Positions 8,464 through 17,532 of a DNA stretch of 64,000 bases are shown in pieces. Position 1 is the stretch's first letter. Each line of letters starts with the position of its first letter. Source of the stretch: Citrobacter amalonaticus Y19 (GTDB lineage: Bacteria > Pseudomonadota > Gammaproteobacteria > Enterobacterales > Enterobacteriaceae); the NCBI RefSeq assembly GCF_000981805.1, contig NZ_CP011132.1, positions 806,001 to 870,000 of the forward strand, read 5' to 3'. The notes beneath the pieces were generated by a model. The model made no database searches. It worked only from the letters and a program-made list of their open reading frames with translations, and was not told the DNA's origin. A program made the position numbers and the translations under genes.

Positions 8464-8582
8464 GCAGCGCAGCTGCCTGATGGCGCTGCGCTTATCAGGC
8501 CTACGCGATGCACTTATCCGGCCTGGCGTATGCTTATACGTAGGCCGGATAAGGCGTAAGCCGCCATCCGGCACTTCGCCTC
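8464..8582. repeat. REP/BIME repeat cluster
   Basis: Several alternating copies of the enterobacterial REP word are present: GCCTGATGGCGCTGCGCTTATCAGGCCTACG, the GTAGGCCGGATAAGGCG type, and GCCGCCATCCGGC. They form hairpins between the transporter stop and dinG and probably stabilise the upstream mRNA 3' end. Confidence 0.9.
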
Positions 8583-8647
8583 CAGGTTGCGACGCGCTTT
8601 CCAGAACCGGCAAAAAAGGTACGTTCCAGGCCTGAAATGTGCCACAA

Positions 8648-8667
8648 TAGTGGCTGTTTATACAGTA
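8648..8667 (+). promoter_or_regulatory. LexA-like SOS box upstream of dinG
   Basis: GTGGCTGTTTATACAG flanked by TA on each side. The right half (TATACAGTA) matches the LexA consensus well and the left half is degenerate. It corresponds to the known dinG LexA site in E. coli and lies 14 bp before the dinG start codon. Confidence 0.75.
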
Positions 8668-8681
8668 TTTCAGGTTTTCTC

Positions 8682-10859
8682 ATGGCATTAACCGCTGCGC
8701 TCAAAGCGCAAATCGCCGCCTGGTATAAGGCGCTTCAGGAACAGATCCCCGACTTTATCCCCCGTGCGCCGCAGCGGCAGATGATTGCTGATGTCGCGAA
8801 AACGCTGACCGGAGAAGAAGGGCGCCATCTGGCGATTGAAGCACCCACCGGGGTGGGGAAAACCCTGTCTTATCTCATTCCCGGTATTGCCATTGCGCGG
8901 GAAGAGCAAAAAACGCTGGTAGTCAGTACCGCCAACGTGGCGTTGCAGGATCAGATCTACAGTAAAGATCTGCCATTACTGCGCAAAATCATTCCCGATC
9001 TTCGCTTTACCGCCGCGTTTGGTCGCGGCCGCTATGTGTGCCCGCGAAATCTGACTGCGCTGGCCAGCACTGAGCCCACGCAGCAGGATCTGCTCGCGTT
9101 TCTTGATGATGAACTCACACCGAACAATCAGGAAGAGCAGAAGCGCTGCGCAAAGCTGAAAGGCGACCTTGACAGCTACAAGTGGGACGGCCTGCGCGAT
9201 CATACGGATATCGCCATTGATGACGATCTCTGGCGGCGACTGAGTACCGATAAAGCCAGTTGCCTGAACCGCAACTGTCATTACTATCGTGAATGCCCGT
9301 TCTTTGTGGCGCGTCGCGAGATTCAGGAAGCGGAAGTGGTGGTGGCAAACCATGCGCTAGTGATGGCGGCGATGGAAAGCGAAGCGGTTTTGCCGGACCC
9401 GAAAAACCTGCTGCTGGTGCTCGATGAAGGCCATCACCTGCCGGACGTCGCCCGCGATGCGCTGGAAATGAGTGCCGAAATTACCGCCCCCTGGTATCGC
9501 CTGCAACTGGATCTGTTCAGCAAACTGGTGGCGACCTGCATGGAGCAGTTTCGTCCCAAAACCACGCCGCCGCTGGCGAATCCGGAGCGTCTGAACGCCC
9601 ATTGCGAAGAGCTGTATGAGCTCATCGCCTCGCTTAATAGCATCCTCAATCTGTACATGCCTGCCGGGCAGGAGGCGGAATATCGCTTTGCGATGGGAAC
9701 TCTGCCGGATGAAGTGATGGAGATTTGCCAGCGTCTGGCGAAGCTCACCGAAACGCTGCGCGGTCTGGCGGAGCTGTTTTTAAACGATCTCAGCGAGAAA
9801 ACCGGCAGCCATGATGTTGTGCGCCTGCACCGGGCTATTTTACAGATGAACCGGGCGCTGGGGATGTTTGAGGCACAAAGCAAACTGTGGCGGCTGGCCT
9901 CGCTGGCTCAGTCGTCCGGCGCGCCGGTGTCGAAATGGACGACGCGCGATGTGCGCGACGGGCAGCCTCACGTCTGGTTTCACTGTGTAGGGATCCGCGT
10001 GAGCGATCAACTGGAGCGGTTACTCTGGCGCAGCGTGCCGCATATCATCGTCACTTCTGCCACGCTGCGTTCGCTGAACAGCTTTTCACGCCTGCAGGAG
10101 ATGAGCGGTCTGAAGGAGAAGGCCGGAGACCGCTTTGTCGCGCTCGATTCGCCGTTTAACCATGTCGAACAGGGGAAAATTGTCATTCCCCAAATGCAGT
10201 ATGAGCCGCTTATCGATAATGAAGAGCAGCATATTGCGGAGATGGCGGCCTATTTTCGTCAGGAGCTTGAAAGCAAAAAGCACACCGGGATGCTGGTGCT
10301 GTTTGCCAGCGGAAGGGCGATGCAGCGATTTCTGGAACATGTCACCGATCTGCGTCTGCTGCTGCTGGTCCAGGGTGACCAGCCGCGTTACCGACTGGTG
10401 GAACTACACCGTAAGCGGGTGGAGAACGGTGAGCGTAGCGTGTTGGTTGGGTTGCAATCTTTCGCCGAGGGGCTGGATCTGAAAGGGGATTTGCTCAGCC
10501 AGGTGCATATCCACAAGATTGCGTTCCCGCCCATCGACAGTCCGGTGGTGATCACCGAAGGCGAATGGCTCAAAAGCCTCAACCGCTATCCGTTTGAGGT
10601 GCAAAGCCTGCCCGCCGCGTCGTTTAATCTCATTCAGCAGGTCGGACGTTTGATTCGCAGCCATAGCTGCTGGGGCGAAGTGGTGATTTATGATAAACGG
10701 CTCCTCACCAAAAATTATGGTCAACGGTTGCTGAACGCGCTGCCGGTATTCCCGATTGAACAACCCGACGTGCCGGAAGTAAAAAAACGCCCGGCAACAC
10801 TCGCCGCCGGGCGTAAAAAAAGCGTCCGTACTAAAAAGCGCGGTTCTACTGGTAAATAA
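8682..10859 (+). CDS. dinG: DinG, iron-sulfur 5'-3' DNA helicase
   Basis: 725 aa (E. coli 716). I chose ATG 8682 (MALTAALKAQI), which matches K-12; an upstream in-frame start would run back through the LexA box. It shows Walker A APTGVGKT at about residue 50, a four-cysteine Fe-S domain (YVCPRNL, then CLNRNCHYYRECPF), the DEAH-like DEGHH box, and motif VI QVGRLIRS. It unwinds D-loops, R-loops and G-quadruplexes and is SOS-induced. The last ~25 residues differ from K-12 and are encoded by a terminator-like palindrome (10781-10821) serving the convergent fimbrial operon. The gene end overlaps the last fimbrial gene by 14 bp. Confidence 0.97.
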   Translation: MALTAALKAQIAAWYKALQEQIPDFIPRAPQRQMIADVAKTLTGEEGRHLAIEAPTGVGKTLSYLIPGIAIAREEQKTLVVSTANVALQDQIYSKDLPLLRKIIPDLRFTAAFGRGRYVCPRNLTALASTEPTQQDLLAFLDDELTPNNQEEQKRCAKLKGDLDSYKWDGLRDHTDIAIDDDLWRRLSTDKASCLNRNCHYYRECPFFVARREIQEAEVVVANHALVMAAMESEAVLPDPKNLLLVLDEGHHLPDVARDALEMSAEITAPWYRLQLDLFSKLVATCMEQFRPKTTPPLANPERLNAHCEELYELIASLNSILNLYMPAGQEAEYRFAMGTLPDEVMEICQRLAKLTETLRGLAELFLNDLSEKTGSHDVVRLHRAILQMNRALGMFEAQSKLWRLASLAQSSGAPVSKWTTRDVRDGQPHVWFHCVGIRVSDQLERLLWRSVPHIIVTSATLRSLNSFSRLQEMSGLKEKAGDRFVALDSPFNHVEQGKIVIPQMQYEPLIDNEEQHIAEMAAYFRQELESKKHTGMLVLFASGRAMQRFLEHVTDLRLLLLVQGDQPRYRLVELHRKRVENGERSVLVGLQSFAEGLDLKGDLLSQVHIHKIAFPPIDSPVVITEGEWLKSLNRYPFEVQSLPAASFNLIQQVGRLIRSHSCWGEVVIYDKRLLTKNYGQRLLNALPVFPIEQPDVPEVKKRPATLAAGRKKSVRTKKRGSTGK
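10781..10821 (-). terminator. Terminator of the fimbrial operon, inside the dinG 3' coding end
   Basis: The hairpin ACGCCCGGC (10787-10795) / GCCGGGCGT (10806-10814) is flanked on both sides by runs of seven A on the plus strand. Read on the minus strand this is a strong stem followed by seven or more T, a classical intrinsic terminator placed about 30 bp beyond the last fimbrial stop. Confidence 0.85.
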
Positions 10860-11349
10860 ATGTCACCTGCACAACGCTGCTGAAAGTGCCTGCCGTCACG
10901 GGCATCGACGTTGCATAGTAGCGGGCGGCCAGCGGGAAATCCGCCGTGTGATCGCTTTGGTTGATCAACACGTTGAAGCTTGAGTGTGGCGCGAGCGCTA
11001 TCTGATCCTGAGGGTCAGCGAGCTCAAGCGCCAGTCCTTTTGCCGTACCGGTATTGGCGAATTTTGTCGGATGCACGCTGTCCGGCATACCGTGAAAGGT
11101 GGCGGTCGCCAATACCAGGCTTGAAGGACAGCTCGACAGCGTCAGATCAAACGTCTTCCACACGCCAGTATCGCCCACGTCTTTAAAATCGCTTGAATTC
11201 GCCTTACCCAGGCTCACCGTTAAATCCTGGCTGGCGCTGTCCACCTTACACGTGTTGGCATAAATGTTGCCCAGAATGCTAATCGGGATCTCGTCTGCCA
11301 TGGCCTGACAGGCCATCCCGCAAAGCAGAACAAACCAGAATGTTTTCAT
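10846..11349 (-). CDS. Fimbrial minor subunit (chaperone-usher pathway)
   Basis: 167 aa. Signal peptide of about 18 residues (ending CQAMA), then a pilin domain: NIYANTCKVDS with the conserved first Cys, a second Cys in LSSCPSS, and the C-terminal beta-strand VVQVTFIYQ with the penultimate aromatic needed for donor-strand recognition by the chaperone. It is the last gene of the operon and overlaps the adhesin gene by ATGA. It may be an adaptor or terminator subunit. It converges on and overlaps dinG. Confidence 0.88.
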   Translation of the reverse strand: MKTFWFVLLCGMACQAMADEIPISILGNIYANTCKVDSASQDLTVSLGKANSSDFKDVGDTGVWKTFDLTLSSCPSSLVLATATFHGMPDSVHPTKFANTGTAKGLALELADPQDQIALAPHSSFNVLINQSDHTADFPLAARYYATSMPVTAGTFSSVVQVTFIYQ

Positions 11350-12329
11350 TTGTAACCCAGCGTAATGGTGGCAACGGCGTTGGCTGTTCCCGGCGTTACT
11401 TCGTCGGCCGTTTGTTCATAAGCGAAAGTAAACGGAATGGAAGAATTAATGTTTTCATAGACAGGGGTTGCCGTCGTCGTGTAAGTGCCAAATCGCACGC
11501 TTTGTCCGTTCATCATGACCCTGACGCCCACACCGGTAGCGACATTGCTTTCCTGTGTCAGCTTTAGCACCCCAGAATAGTTTTGCTCATAGCCATTTCC
11601 GCTGGTGACCATGACCTGAGGCTGCACGGTTTGGTTACACAGCATAGTGATGTCGACCACTTTCTGTGGGAGTACTTTTCCCGGGCCGGTGAACGAGCTA
11701 AGCGGAATGTCGCCCAGTTGGACGGTAAGCGATTTGGGGGCAACAGAGCAGGTTACGTTTTTAACCTGTACATCACCCGAGTAGGAGATAGAGTTGGGAT
11801 AGCCAATCCCTTCCTGGCCATAAACGCCAATGTTGAACTGTGTATTACTGGGTGTGAGTGAGCCGGAGTCGACGGTTTCGCTGGTCTTCACCAGTTCCAG
11901 CGTGACGTCAAAGCTAAACGATCGCGAGCCGTCACTGGCGACTTCGCCAACGGGCATTGTCGCTGGACAAAATCGAGCTGCCGCGCCTGTCACGCGTTGC
12001 CCTTGTTCATTCCTGAGCGCTACGCCAACGCCGGAAACACCGCTATCATAGACGCCCGGGAGTCCCGGTATTTCCTGGCCGAAGCCGTTGTAACAGGCGA
12101 TGATAGGGAGTCCCACATCTATGTCCATCAAACATTCCCCTGCCACATGCACGGTACGTTCAGTTCCCGGAATCGTCTCCCCGACGGGAAGACTGGTGGC
12201 TACCGAAATAGATGACAGTGATAATAGCGCCGGTATATTGGGTGTTTGGCAAGAGGCTTTTGCGTGCGGCATAAAGAGCGCAGCGGTCGCCAGAATCAGA
12301 AGTAAAAAACACTGTTTTGCTATTTGCAT
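11346..12329 (-). CDS. Fimbrial tip adhesin-like protein (two-domain)
   Basis: 327 aa from the ATG at 12329, preceded by GGAAACG; a more distal ATG at 12359 would overlap the usher stop and lacks a good ribosome site. Signal peptide ends ...MPHAKA. Residues ~25-200 form a Cys-containing N-terminal lectin-like domain. Residues ~205-327 form a pilin domain starting VKNVTCSVAPKSLTVQLG and ending AVATITLGYK. Length, two-domain build and position after the usher fit a FimH-type tip adhesin; the receptor is unknown. Confidence 0.85.
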   Translation of the reverse strand: MQIAKQCFLLLILATAALFMPHAKASCQTPNIPALLSLSSISVATSLPVGETIPGTERTVHVAGECLMDIDVGLPIIACYNGFGQEIPGLPGVYDSGVSGVGVALRNEQGQRVTGAAARFCPATMPVGEVASDGSRSFSFDVTLELVKTSETVDSGSLTPSNTQFNIGVYGQEGIGYPNSISYSGDVQVKNVTCSVAPKSLTVQLGDIPLSSFTGPGKVLPQKVVDITMLCNQTVQPQVMVTSGNGYEQNYSGVLKLTQESNVATGVGVRVMMNGQSVRFGTYTTTATPVYENINSSIPFTFAYEQTADEVTPGTANAVATITLGYK

Positions 12330-12349
12330 GATTACGTTTCCAGAGTCAA

Positions 12350-14893
12350 TCAGCGACACTGCGCGGCAGCGTTGATGATTGCATTTTTATTTTTCTCTTC
12401 AGGCAACGCATATTGCACGTCACAATGCTCGCTGGCGTCCTGACCCCAGGAAACAGAGAGCAGACCGTGCGAGGGCATGCCGGAGAGGTAAGTCTGGCCA
12501 TCATTGCCAACAATAAACTCGCCATCCTTGTCCTGAGTGGTCACGCTCGCCCCAAAGGGCAGCGGTTTCCCGTTTTGCGTCAGTCGCATTAATACTCTGC
12601 TCCCCACACGGGTGTTGAAACTGGCGCGTACCACGGCGCCTCGGGTCGGTGTGACCGTCAACGCGGCATGCGTGACATCGGCATCATCCGGTAGCGTCTC
12701 GGTATCCAGCGAGAGGGCATTGTGGCGATAGGCAGTGACAAACGGCACCACGGTATAACCGCGAAAATCCGTTTCCACGCCGGTCTGGTTAGTGATATGT
12801 GTGCCATGTGTGCCTGGCGCTTTAATCAGCGCGATGGTTTCACCGAGCGGCTGGCTCAGGGTGATACCGTTGGCATGGGCCACGACACCGCCCTGGAGAG
12901 CGACGTTAACGGTCTGTTGATATTTATCCTGACTCACGCCGCCACTCAGTTCGCCGTAAGTGGACTTGTAATCGGCGTTCATGCTGGTCGAGCTACCGCT
13001 ACCCGTTGTGCTCAGCCCGTGCTGGATATTCCAGTTCAGATTGTCATTTTGCAGAGCCGTACCGTTAATCCCCATATTTTGCGTGGTGCCATCTTTGGTG
13101 TTGTTCAGGTTGTACGTGGCCCAGGTGTTGTGCATCCAGCGGTCGAGCGGCACGGAGACGCTCAGCGATAACTGTTTGTCATTGCTTACAGATTCACCGA
13201 AATCGCCATTGTCCTGACTGTTTTTATTCATGCTGTAGCTCAGGCTGTAACTGATGCCACGCCAACTGTTGTTATAGCTGACGCTCATGGAGGTCATATC
13301 CTGACTCTGACTCCAGTAAGTCTCTTTGACCAGGCTTAGCGTGACGGATCCCCAGCCTTCACCCAGGGTCTGGTCGATGGACGCTTCAGTACGGGCGCGG
13401 CGCTGTTGCGGCGCGGAAGCGTCAGACGAATGGGTGTAAGACGACATGGTGTCTTCCAGGGTGTAAAACCCTTTGCTGTTATAGCGATATCCGGCCAGTG
13501 AAAAGTTGGTACCCATACCGGCAAAATTTTTGCTGTAGCGCGCGCGCCACGACTGACCTTTGCTCGACTGCTGCTTTTTAAGCAGCGCTTTCGCGCGCGT
13601 CACATCGATGGAGAATGCGCCAAGACTGCCCATGTTTTTCCCGGCCCCCAGCGCTTGTGACTGGTAGTGACTGCTCTGTTGTGCACCACCATAGGCGGTG
13701 AAACCATGGGGCAGACCATAAATGGCGCTCCCCTGGGCAAAGGGCGTTTTTTCTACATCGGTGTCATAAGAGCGGTAACGGCCTGCGGTCACGTTGTAAT
13801 GCAGGCTTTTCTCACGCTGTAGCACTGGCACTGAGGCATAAGGCACGACGAAATGGCTTTCGCTGCCATCTGTCTCTTTCACCGTGACCTGAAGGTCACC
13901 GCTGCTGCCCGTGGGGTAGAGGTCGTTAATTTCGAAGGTTCCGGGCGCGACCGTGTTCTGATAGATGACGTAACCATTCTGGCGAACCATCACCAGGGCG
14001 TTACTGTGCGCGGTGCCGCGAATGATCGGCGCGTATCCTTTCTCGCTATCTGGCTGCATGTCAGTGTCGGAATTAAGCTGGGCGCCGGTATAAGGTACGC
14101 TGTCGAACACGTCTGACGGGGAGGAACTTTGCCCGACGGTCAGGCTGCTTTTCATCGCCACGATATCGCGCTGGGCATAGGTATAAACCGATGAAAATTT
14201 CTGCTGCGTCTCGTGGCCCGTGGTGCTGCGATTCCAGGTTGAGTAGTTACGCAGACGCCATGCGCCGAGATTAAGGCCAGGGCGCAGGTTGACATACTGA
14301 CTGCTATTATCCTGAACGCCTGGCTGGCGGGAATAACTCTGGCTGGCGGTAGCGCTGTAGTTAAGTAACCCTGCGTTTATCCCTTCGTCGTATTCTGTTG
14401 GATCAATATAGCCGCGTGGCACCTGGCCCAGCGCAGACTGAGGAATACTGAGCAGCAGTTGCTGATTGCGAACGTGAAATGTCGCGGAAGCGGATGGAAT
14501 CGCGCTTAAGTTTGCACACTGGTTTTCGCCTATCAACTGTGAGAATTTTTTGGTTTTAATGCCGAGGTTTTTTAAATCATCGAGACTAAAACACGGCTGT
14601 AGCGATGAATTTCCGTCACCGTCCTTTTGCAAGTTAAAGGTGACATCGCGAGTGTCGATTTTATTATTATTAATAAAAATGGAAACCTGATATTTGCCTG
14701 GTGCCTGGCCAGGCCCTTTCTCATAAATGGAAAGGTCTGTTTTTTCCTGCTGCGGGTTATCAACATCCAGCAGCGCGGGGTTAAAATAATCATCTGCTCT
14801 TGTTTGCTGCGCAAAACACGCTATTGCCAGGCCAAATAAAATGACCAGCAGCGTGAATAATCGGCAGGATAAGGGTTTCTGATTCGTGTACAT
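12350..14893 (-). CDS. Outer-membrane fimbrial usher (FimD/PapC family)
   Basis: 847 aa, the normal usher length. N-terminal signal peptide, then the chaperone-binding N-domain beginning DDYFNPALLDVDNPQQ. The PLUG and TM barrel region includes EINDLYPTGSSGDLQVTVKE. The C-terminal domain ends with a conserved Cys pair (EHCDVQYALPEEK ... AAQCR). It assembles subunits and exports them through the outer membrane. The gene lies 31 bp after the chaperone stop. Confidence 0.95.
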   Translation of the reverse strand: MYTNQKPLSCRLFTLLVILFGLAIACFAQQTRADDYFNPALLDVDNPQQEKTDLSIYEKGPGQAPGKYQVSIFINNNKIDTRDVTFNLQKDGDGNSSLQPCFSLDDLKNLGIKTKKFSQLIGENQCANLSAIPSASATFHVRNQQLLLSIPQSALGQVPRGYIDPTEYDEGINAGLLNYSATASQSYSRQPGVQDNSSQYVNLRPGLNLGAWRLRNYSTWNRSTTGHETQQKFSSVYTYAQRDIVAMKSSLTVGQSSSPSDVFDSVPYTGAQLNSDTDMQPDSEKGYAPIIRGTAHSNALVMVRQNGYVIYQNTVAPGTFEINDLYPTGSSGDLQVTVKETDGSESHFVVPYASVPVLQREKSLHYNVTAGRYRSYDTDVEKTPFAQGSAIYGLPHGFTAYGGAQQSSHYQSQALGAGKNMGSLGAFSIDVTRAKALLKKQQSSKGQSWRARYSKNFAGMGTNFSLAGYRYNSKGFYTLEDTMSSYTHSSDASAPQQRRARTEASIDQTLGEGWGSVTLSLVKETYWSQSQDMTSMSVSYNNSWRGISYSLSYSMNKNSQDNGDFGESVSNDKQLSLSVSVPLDRWMHNTWATYNLNNTKDGTTQNMGINGTALQNDNLNWNIQHGLSTTGSGSSTSMNADYKSTYGELSGGVSQDKYQQTVNVALQGGVVAHANGITLSQPLGETIALIKAPGTHGTHITNQTGVETDFRGYTVVPFVTAYRHNALSLDTETLPDDADVTHAALTVTPTRGAVVRASFNTRVGSRVLMRLTQNGKPLPFGASVTTQDKDGEFIVGNDGQTYLSGMPSHGLLSVSWGQDASEHCDVQYALPEEKNKNAIINAAAQCR

Positions 14894-14923
14894 GTCGATT
14901 CCAGGTGCCGAAGCACCGGGTTA

Positions 14924-15598
14924 TTAATGAACGGTTTTTGACCAGGTTTTGCTGATGCTGCCGTAATCCGTAATGATGGACCAGGCCACGGTCGTCCCTG
15001 CGGTATTGGCAGGAAGGGCAATATGCGTCTCGGTTTCAGGAACAGCCCAGGTCGCTTTTGTCACCTTGTTACCGTTGAGCGTGACGCTCTGGAAGTTCAT
15101 ATAGAACGGGGTCGGGTTATTCACGACCAGATCGTTACCTTCACGATGCCATTCCAGTTTTTCCGCCACCTCTTCCGGCTTACCTTTCACGCCAGAAGGT
15201 CGATATAACAATTTAATCCGGGTATTGATGGCGATTTGCAGGGTATTTGCATCCTTATCCTGTTTGGAGGACGGAATAGCTTTAATATTTAACCAGTACA
15301 GTGACTCCCGATCTTCCTGGATATTTCCGCCAGTACGCACTACGCGCAAAACATTATCCTCTTTGGCATTGAGTCGAAATAATGGTGGAGTAATCAGAAA
15401 AGGCGCCTCCGTTCTTTTTTTCATACCGGCATCCACCCATGACTGAACCAGATAATCCGTTGTGTCTGGGTTTGAAAGACCGATTGATGACTCTTTTTTA
15501 TCACCCTGGTAAACCAGTCGAGTGCCATTAATAATCACACCTGCGTGAGCTGTTGTTACAGCGAGTAAAAGAGAGCTGAGTAAAAGACCGTGGCGCAT
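14924..15598 (-). CDS. Periplasmic fimbrial chaperone (PapD/FimC family)
   Basis: 224 aa. Signal peptide ends TTAHA, then GVIINGTRLVYQGDKKESSIGL with the family's N-terminal Arg. The signature region LYWLNIKAIPSSKQD is present, as is the basic cleft Lys/Arg (INTRIKLLYRP). Two immunoglobulin-like domains. It folds subunits and delivers them to the usher by donor-strand complementation. Second gene of the operon. Confidence 0.95.
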   Translation of the reverse strand: MRHGLLLSSLLLAVTTAHAGVIINGTRLVYQGDKKESSIGLSNPDTTDYLVQSWVDAGMKKRTEAPFLITPPLFRLNAKEDNVLRVVRTGGNIQEDRESLYWLNIKAIPSSKQDKDANTLQIAINTRIKLLYRPSGVKGKPEEVAEKLEWHREGNDLVVNNPTPFYMNFQSVTLNGNKVTKATWAVPETETHIALPANTAGTTVAWSIITDYGSISKTWSKTVH

Positions 15599-15665
15599 AG
15601 ATATTTCTCAAATGAAGAAGAGATATTAATGCTGAACACGCGTTAATATCTCTGGTTGAAGACGA

Positions 15666-16202
15666 TTAGTTATAAATTACGGTAAACGTAGAAACTGAGT
15701 TAGCCGGACCTGCAGTGATAGCTGTCTGAGTCTGAATATAACGTGCACCGAATTCGAGATTGTTGACCGCGGTACCGGACGCTAACGGATACTGCCGGGT
15801 AGGGGAATAGAGACTGACGGGTTGCGCTGAAGAGTCAACCAGTTGGATCGCCACGCCCGTTGCCGCATCGACATCCGGTGTTAACGCCAGCGTGGCGTTG
15901 TTATCCGCATCCGGTGTACCACCGAAATTAATGGCTGCTGAGGTGACTGTCTCAGGGCAATCTTTCAGTTGGATATCAAATTTCGTCAATGTGCTGGTAG
16001 AGCCAGCACCGGTAAAGACGGTTTTAGAGACCTTGCCTAACTGTACATTCAATGGATTACTGACAGCATTCACCACCTGACAGGCGGAATCGATGATTTC
16101 CCCTGTAAAGTTAATTTGTCCTTCACCATCAGTGGCTGCAAATGCAGATGCGGAACATCCCACGGTTGCAGCAATAAATAAACCTAACGCAATTTTGTTC
16201 AT
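15666..16202 (-). CDS. Major fimbrial subunit (FimA-like pilin)
   Basis: 178 aa. A 22-residue signal peptide (ending ASAFA) is followed by ATDGEGQINFTGEIIDSACQVV, with the first pilin Cys; the second is in QLKDCPETV. The C-terminus NSVSTFTVIYN carries the chaperone-recognition strand with penultimate Tyr. As first gene of the operon with a separate 67-bp spacer before the chaperone gene, it is expected to be the most abundant product. Confidence 0.93.
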   Translation of the reverse strand: MNKIALGLFIAATVGCSASAFAATDGEGQINFTGEIIDSACQVVNAVSNPLNVQLGKVSKTVFTGAGSTSTLTKFDIQLKDCPETVTSAAINFGGTPDADNNATLALTPDVDAATGVAIQLVDSSAQPVSLYSPTRQYPLASGTAVNNLEFGARYIQTQTAITAGPANSVSTFTVIYN

Positions 16203-16455
16203 GTTAAATCCTGGTATTCTCCTGTGAAAACCTTGCCTGGAAGTTTTCAGATTGACAATTAACTATTTTCCGGGAGCTATTAAACCAGAATATTCAGGGA
16301 GACTGTTTTTCTATAGACATCACTAGTATTTTAAATAATTCTTGCGTTTTGATATTTTCTACAAAAACAGCCGTGTGGCGGCCTGGAAAAAAACTCACCG
16401 CAGGGCCTCCTTAGGCGCTATATTGTTAAAAAAAGTCGCATAGAGAAGAGACGTT
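16203..16455. promoter_or_regulatory. Divergent promoter region of the fimbrial operon and ybiB
   Basis: AT-rich 253-bp spacer. In the fimbrial leader a stem is formed by GAAAACTTCCAGG-type sequence (about 16227-16250: GAAAAC-CTTGCCTGGAA-GTTTTC), which could stabilise or regulate the pilin mRNA. No invertible-element repeats of fimS type are seen. A GA-rich ribosome site lies before ybiB. Confidence 0.5.
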
Positions 16456-17424
16456 ATGGATTATCGCAAAATTATTAAGGAGATCGGCCGGGGCAAAAAC
16501 CATGCCCGCGATCTGGACCTGGACACAGCCCGCGGTCTGTATACTCACATGCTCAACGGGGATGTGCCTGAACTGGAGATGGGTGGCGTGCTGATTGCGC
16601 TGCGTATTAAAGGGGAAGGGGAAGCTGAAATGCTGGGCTTTTATGAGGCGATGCAAAACCATTCCATTACGCTGACCCCGCCGGTTGCGAAACCGATGCC
16701 GATTGTCATTCCCAGCTATAACGGCGCGCGTAAACAGGCGAACCTGACGCCGCTACTGGCCATTTTGTTGCACAAGCTGGGTTTTCCCGTGGTGGTGCAT
16801 GGGGTGAGTGAAGATCCGACCCGCGTGCTGACGGAAACGATTTTCGAGCTGATGGGGATTACCCCGACGCGGCATGCCGGACAAGCGCAGGCAAAGCTGG
16901 ATGGACATCAGCCGGTCTTTATTCCGGTGAGTACGCTCTGCCCGCCGCTGGAAAAACAGCTGGCAATGCGCTGGCGGCTGGGCGTGCGTAACAGCGCGCA
17001 TACGCTGGCGAAGCTGGCGACGCCGTTTGCTGAGGACGCTGCGCTGCGACTTGCCAGCGTGTCGCATCCGGAATATGTGCCGCGCGTGGCGAAATTCTTC
17101 AGTGATATTGGCGGGCGCGCGCTGTTGATGCATGGAACCGAAGGTGAGGTTTACGCCAACCCACAGCGTTGTCCGCAGATTAGCCTGATTGATAGCGCTG
17201 GCTCCAGGGTGTTACAGAACCGACAAAGCGACATGCCCGACGAACCCATACCGCTGCCTGCGGCAAAGGATCCTGAGACGACCGCGCGCTGGATCGAACG
17301 CTGTCTGGCGGGAAGCGAGCCGGTACCGGCATCGTTGAAAATCCAGATGGCCTGCTGCCTGGTGGCAACGGCAGAAGTGGCAACACTCGAGGAAGGACTG
17401 GCGCGGGTGAACGACAATTTTTAG
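16456..17424 (+). CDS. ybiB: YbiB (TrpD2), nucleic-acid-binding TrpD-like protein
   Basis: 322 aa (E. coli 320), opening MDYRKIIKEIGRGKNHARDL. It has the fold of anthranilate phosphoribosyltransferase: the N-terminal helical bundle includes DGVPELEMGG-type residues, and PLLAILLHKLGFPVVVHG is the central strand-helix. It lacks a tryptophan-operon context. In E. coli, YbiB is a SOS-associated protein that binds DNA and RNA and does not act as TrpD (established knowledge). The K-12 neighbour ybiC is absent here. Confidence 0.93.
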   Translation: MDYRKIIKEIGRGKNHARDLDLDTARGLYTHMLNGDVPELEMGGVLIALRIKGEGEAEMLGFYEAMQNHSITLTPPVAKPMPIVIPSYNGARKQANLTPLLAILLHKLGFPVVVHGVSEDPTRVLTETIFELMGITPTRHAGQAQAKLDGHQPVFIPVSTLCPPLEKQLAMRWRLGVRNSAHTLAKLATPFAEDAALRLASVSHPEYVPRVAKFFSDIGGRALLMHGTEGEVYANPQRCPQISLIDSAGSRVLQNRQSDMPDEPIPLPAAKDPETTARWIERCLAGSEPVPASLKIQMACCLVATAEVATLEEGLARVNDNF

Positions 17425-17434
17425 CGCGACAGAT

Positions 17435-17464
17435 AAAAAAAAGCCCGTCCAGTGGCGGACGGGC
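17435..17464 (-). terminator. Intrinsic terminator of ybiJ (also usable by ybiB)
   Basis: GCCCGTCC / GGACGGGC stem with a 6-base loop. On the minus strand it is followed by eight T. On the plus strand it lies just after ybiB but is followed only by AAATAA. Confidence 0.85.
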
Positions 17465-17532
17465 AAATAAGGGTAATTCAGGTTCAATGAGGGTTGGAGC
17501 AGGGTGTCTGTTGGCAGCAGACGGGGTAAATC

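Noticed and set aside
7927..8613. Minus-strand 228-codon frame over the DASS transporter and REP
   Set aside because: Antisense of a hydrophobic transporter, runs into REP sequences, no domain.
16203..16455. Phase-variable fimS-like switch upstream of the pilin gene
   Set aside because: No pair of matching inverted repeats a few hundred bases apart and no nearby recombinase gene.
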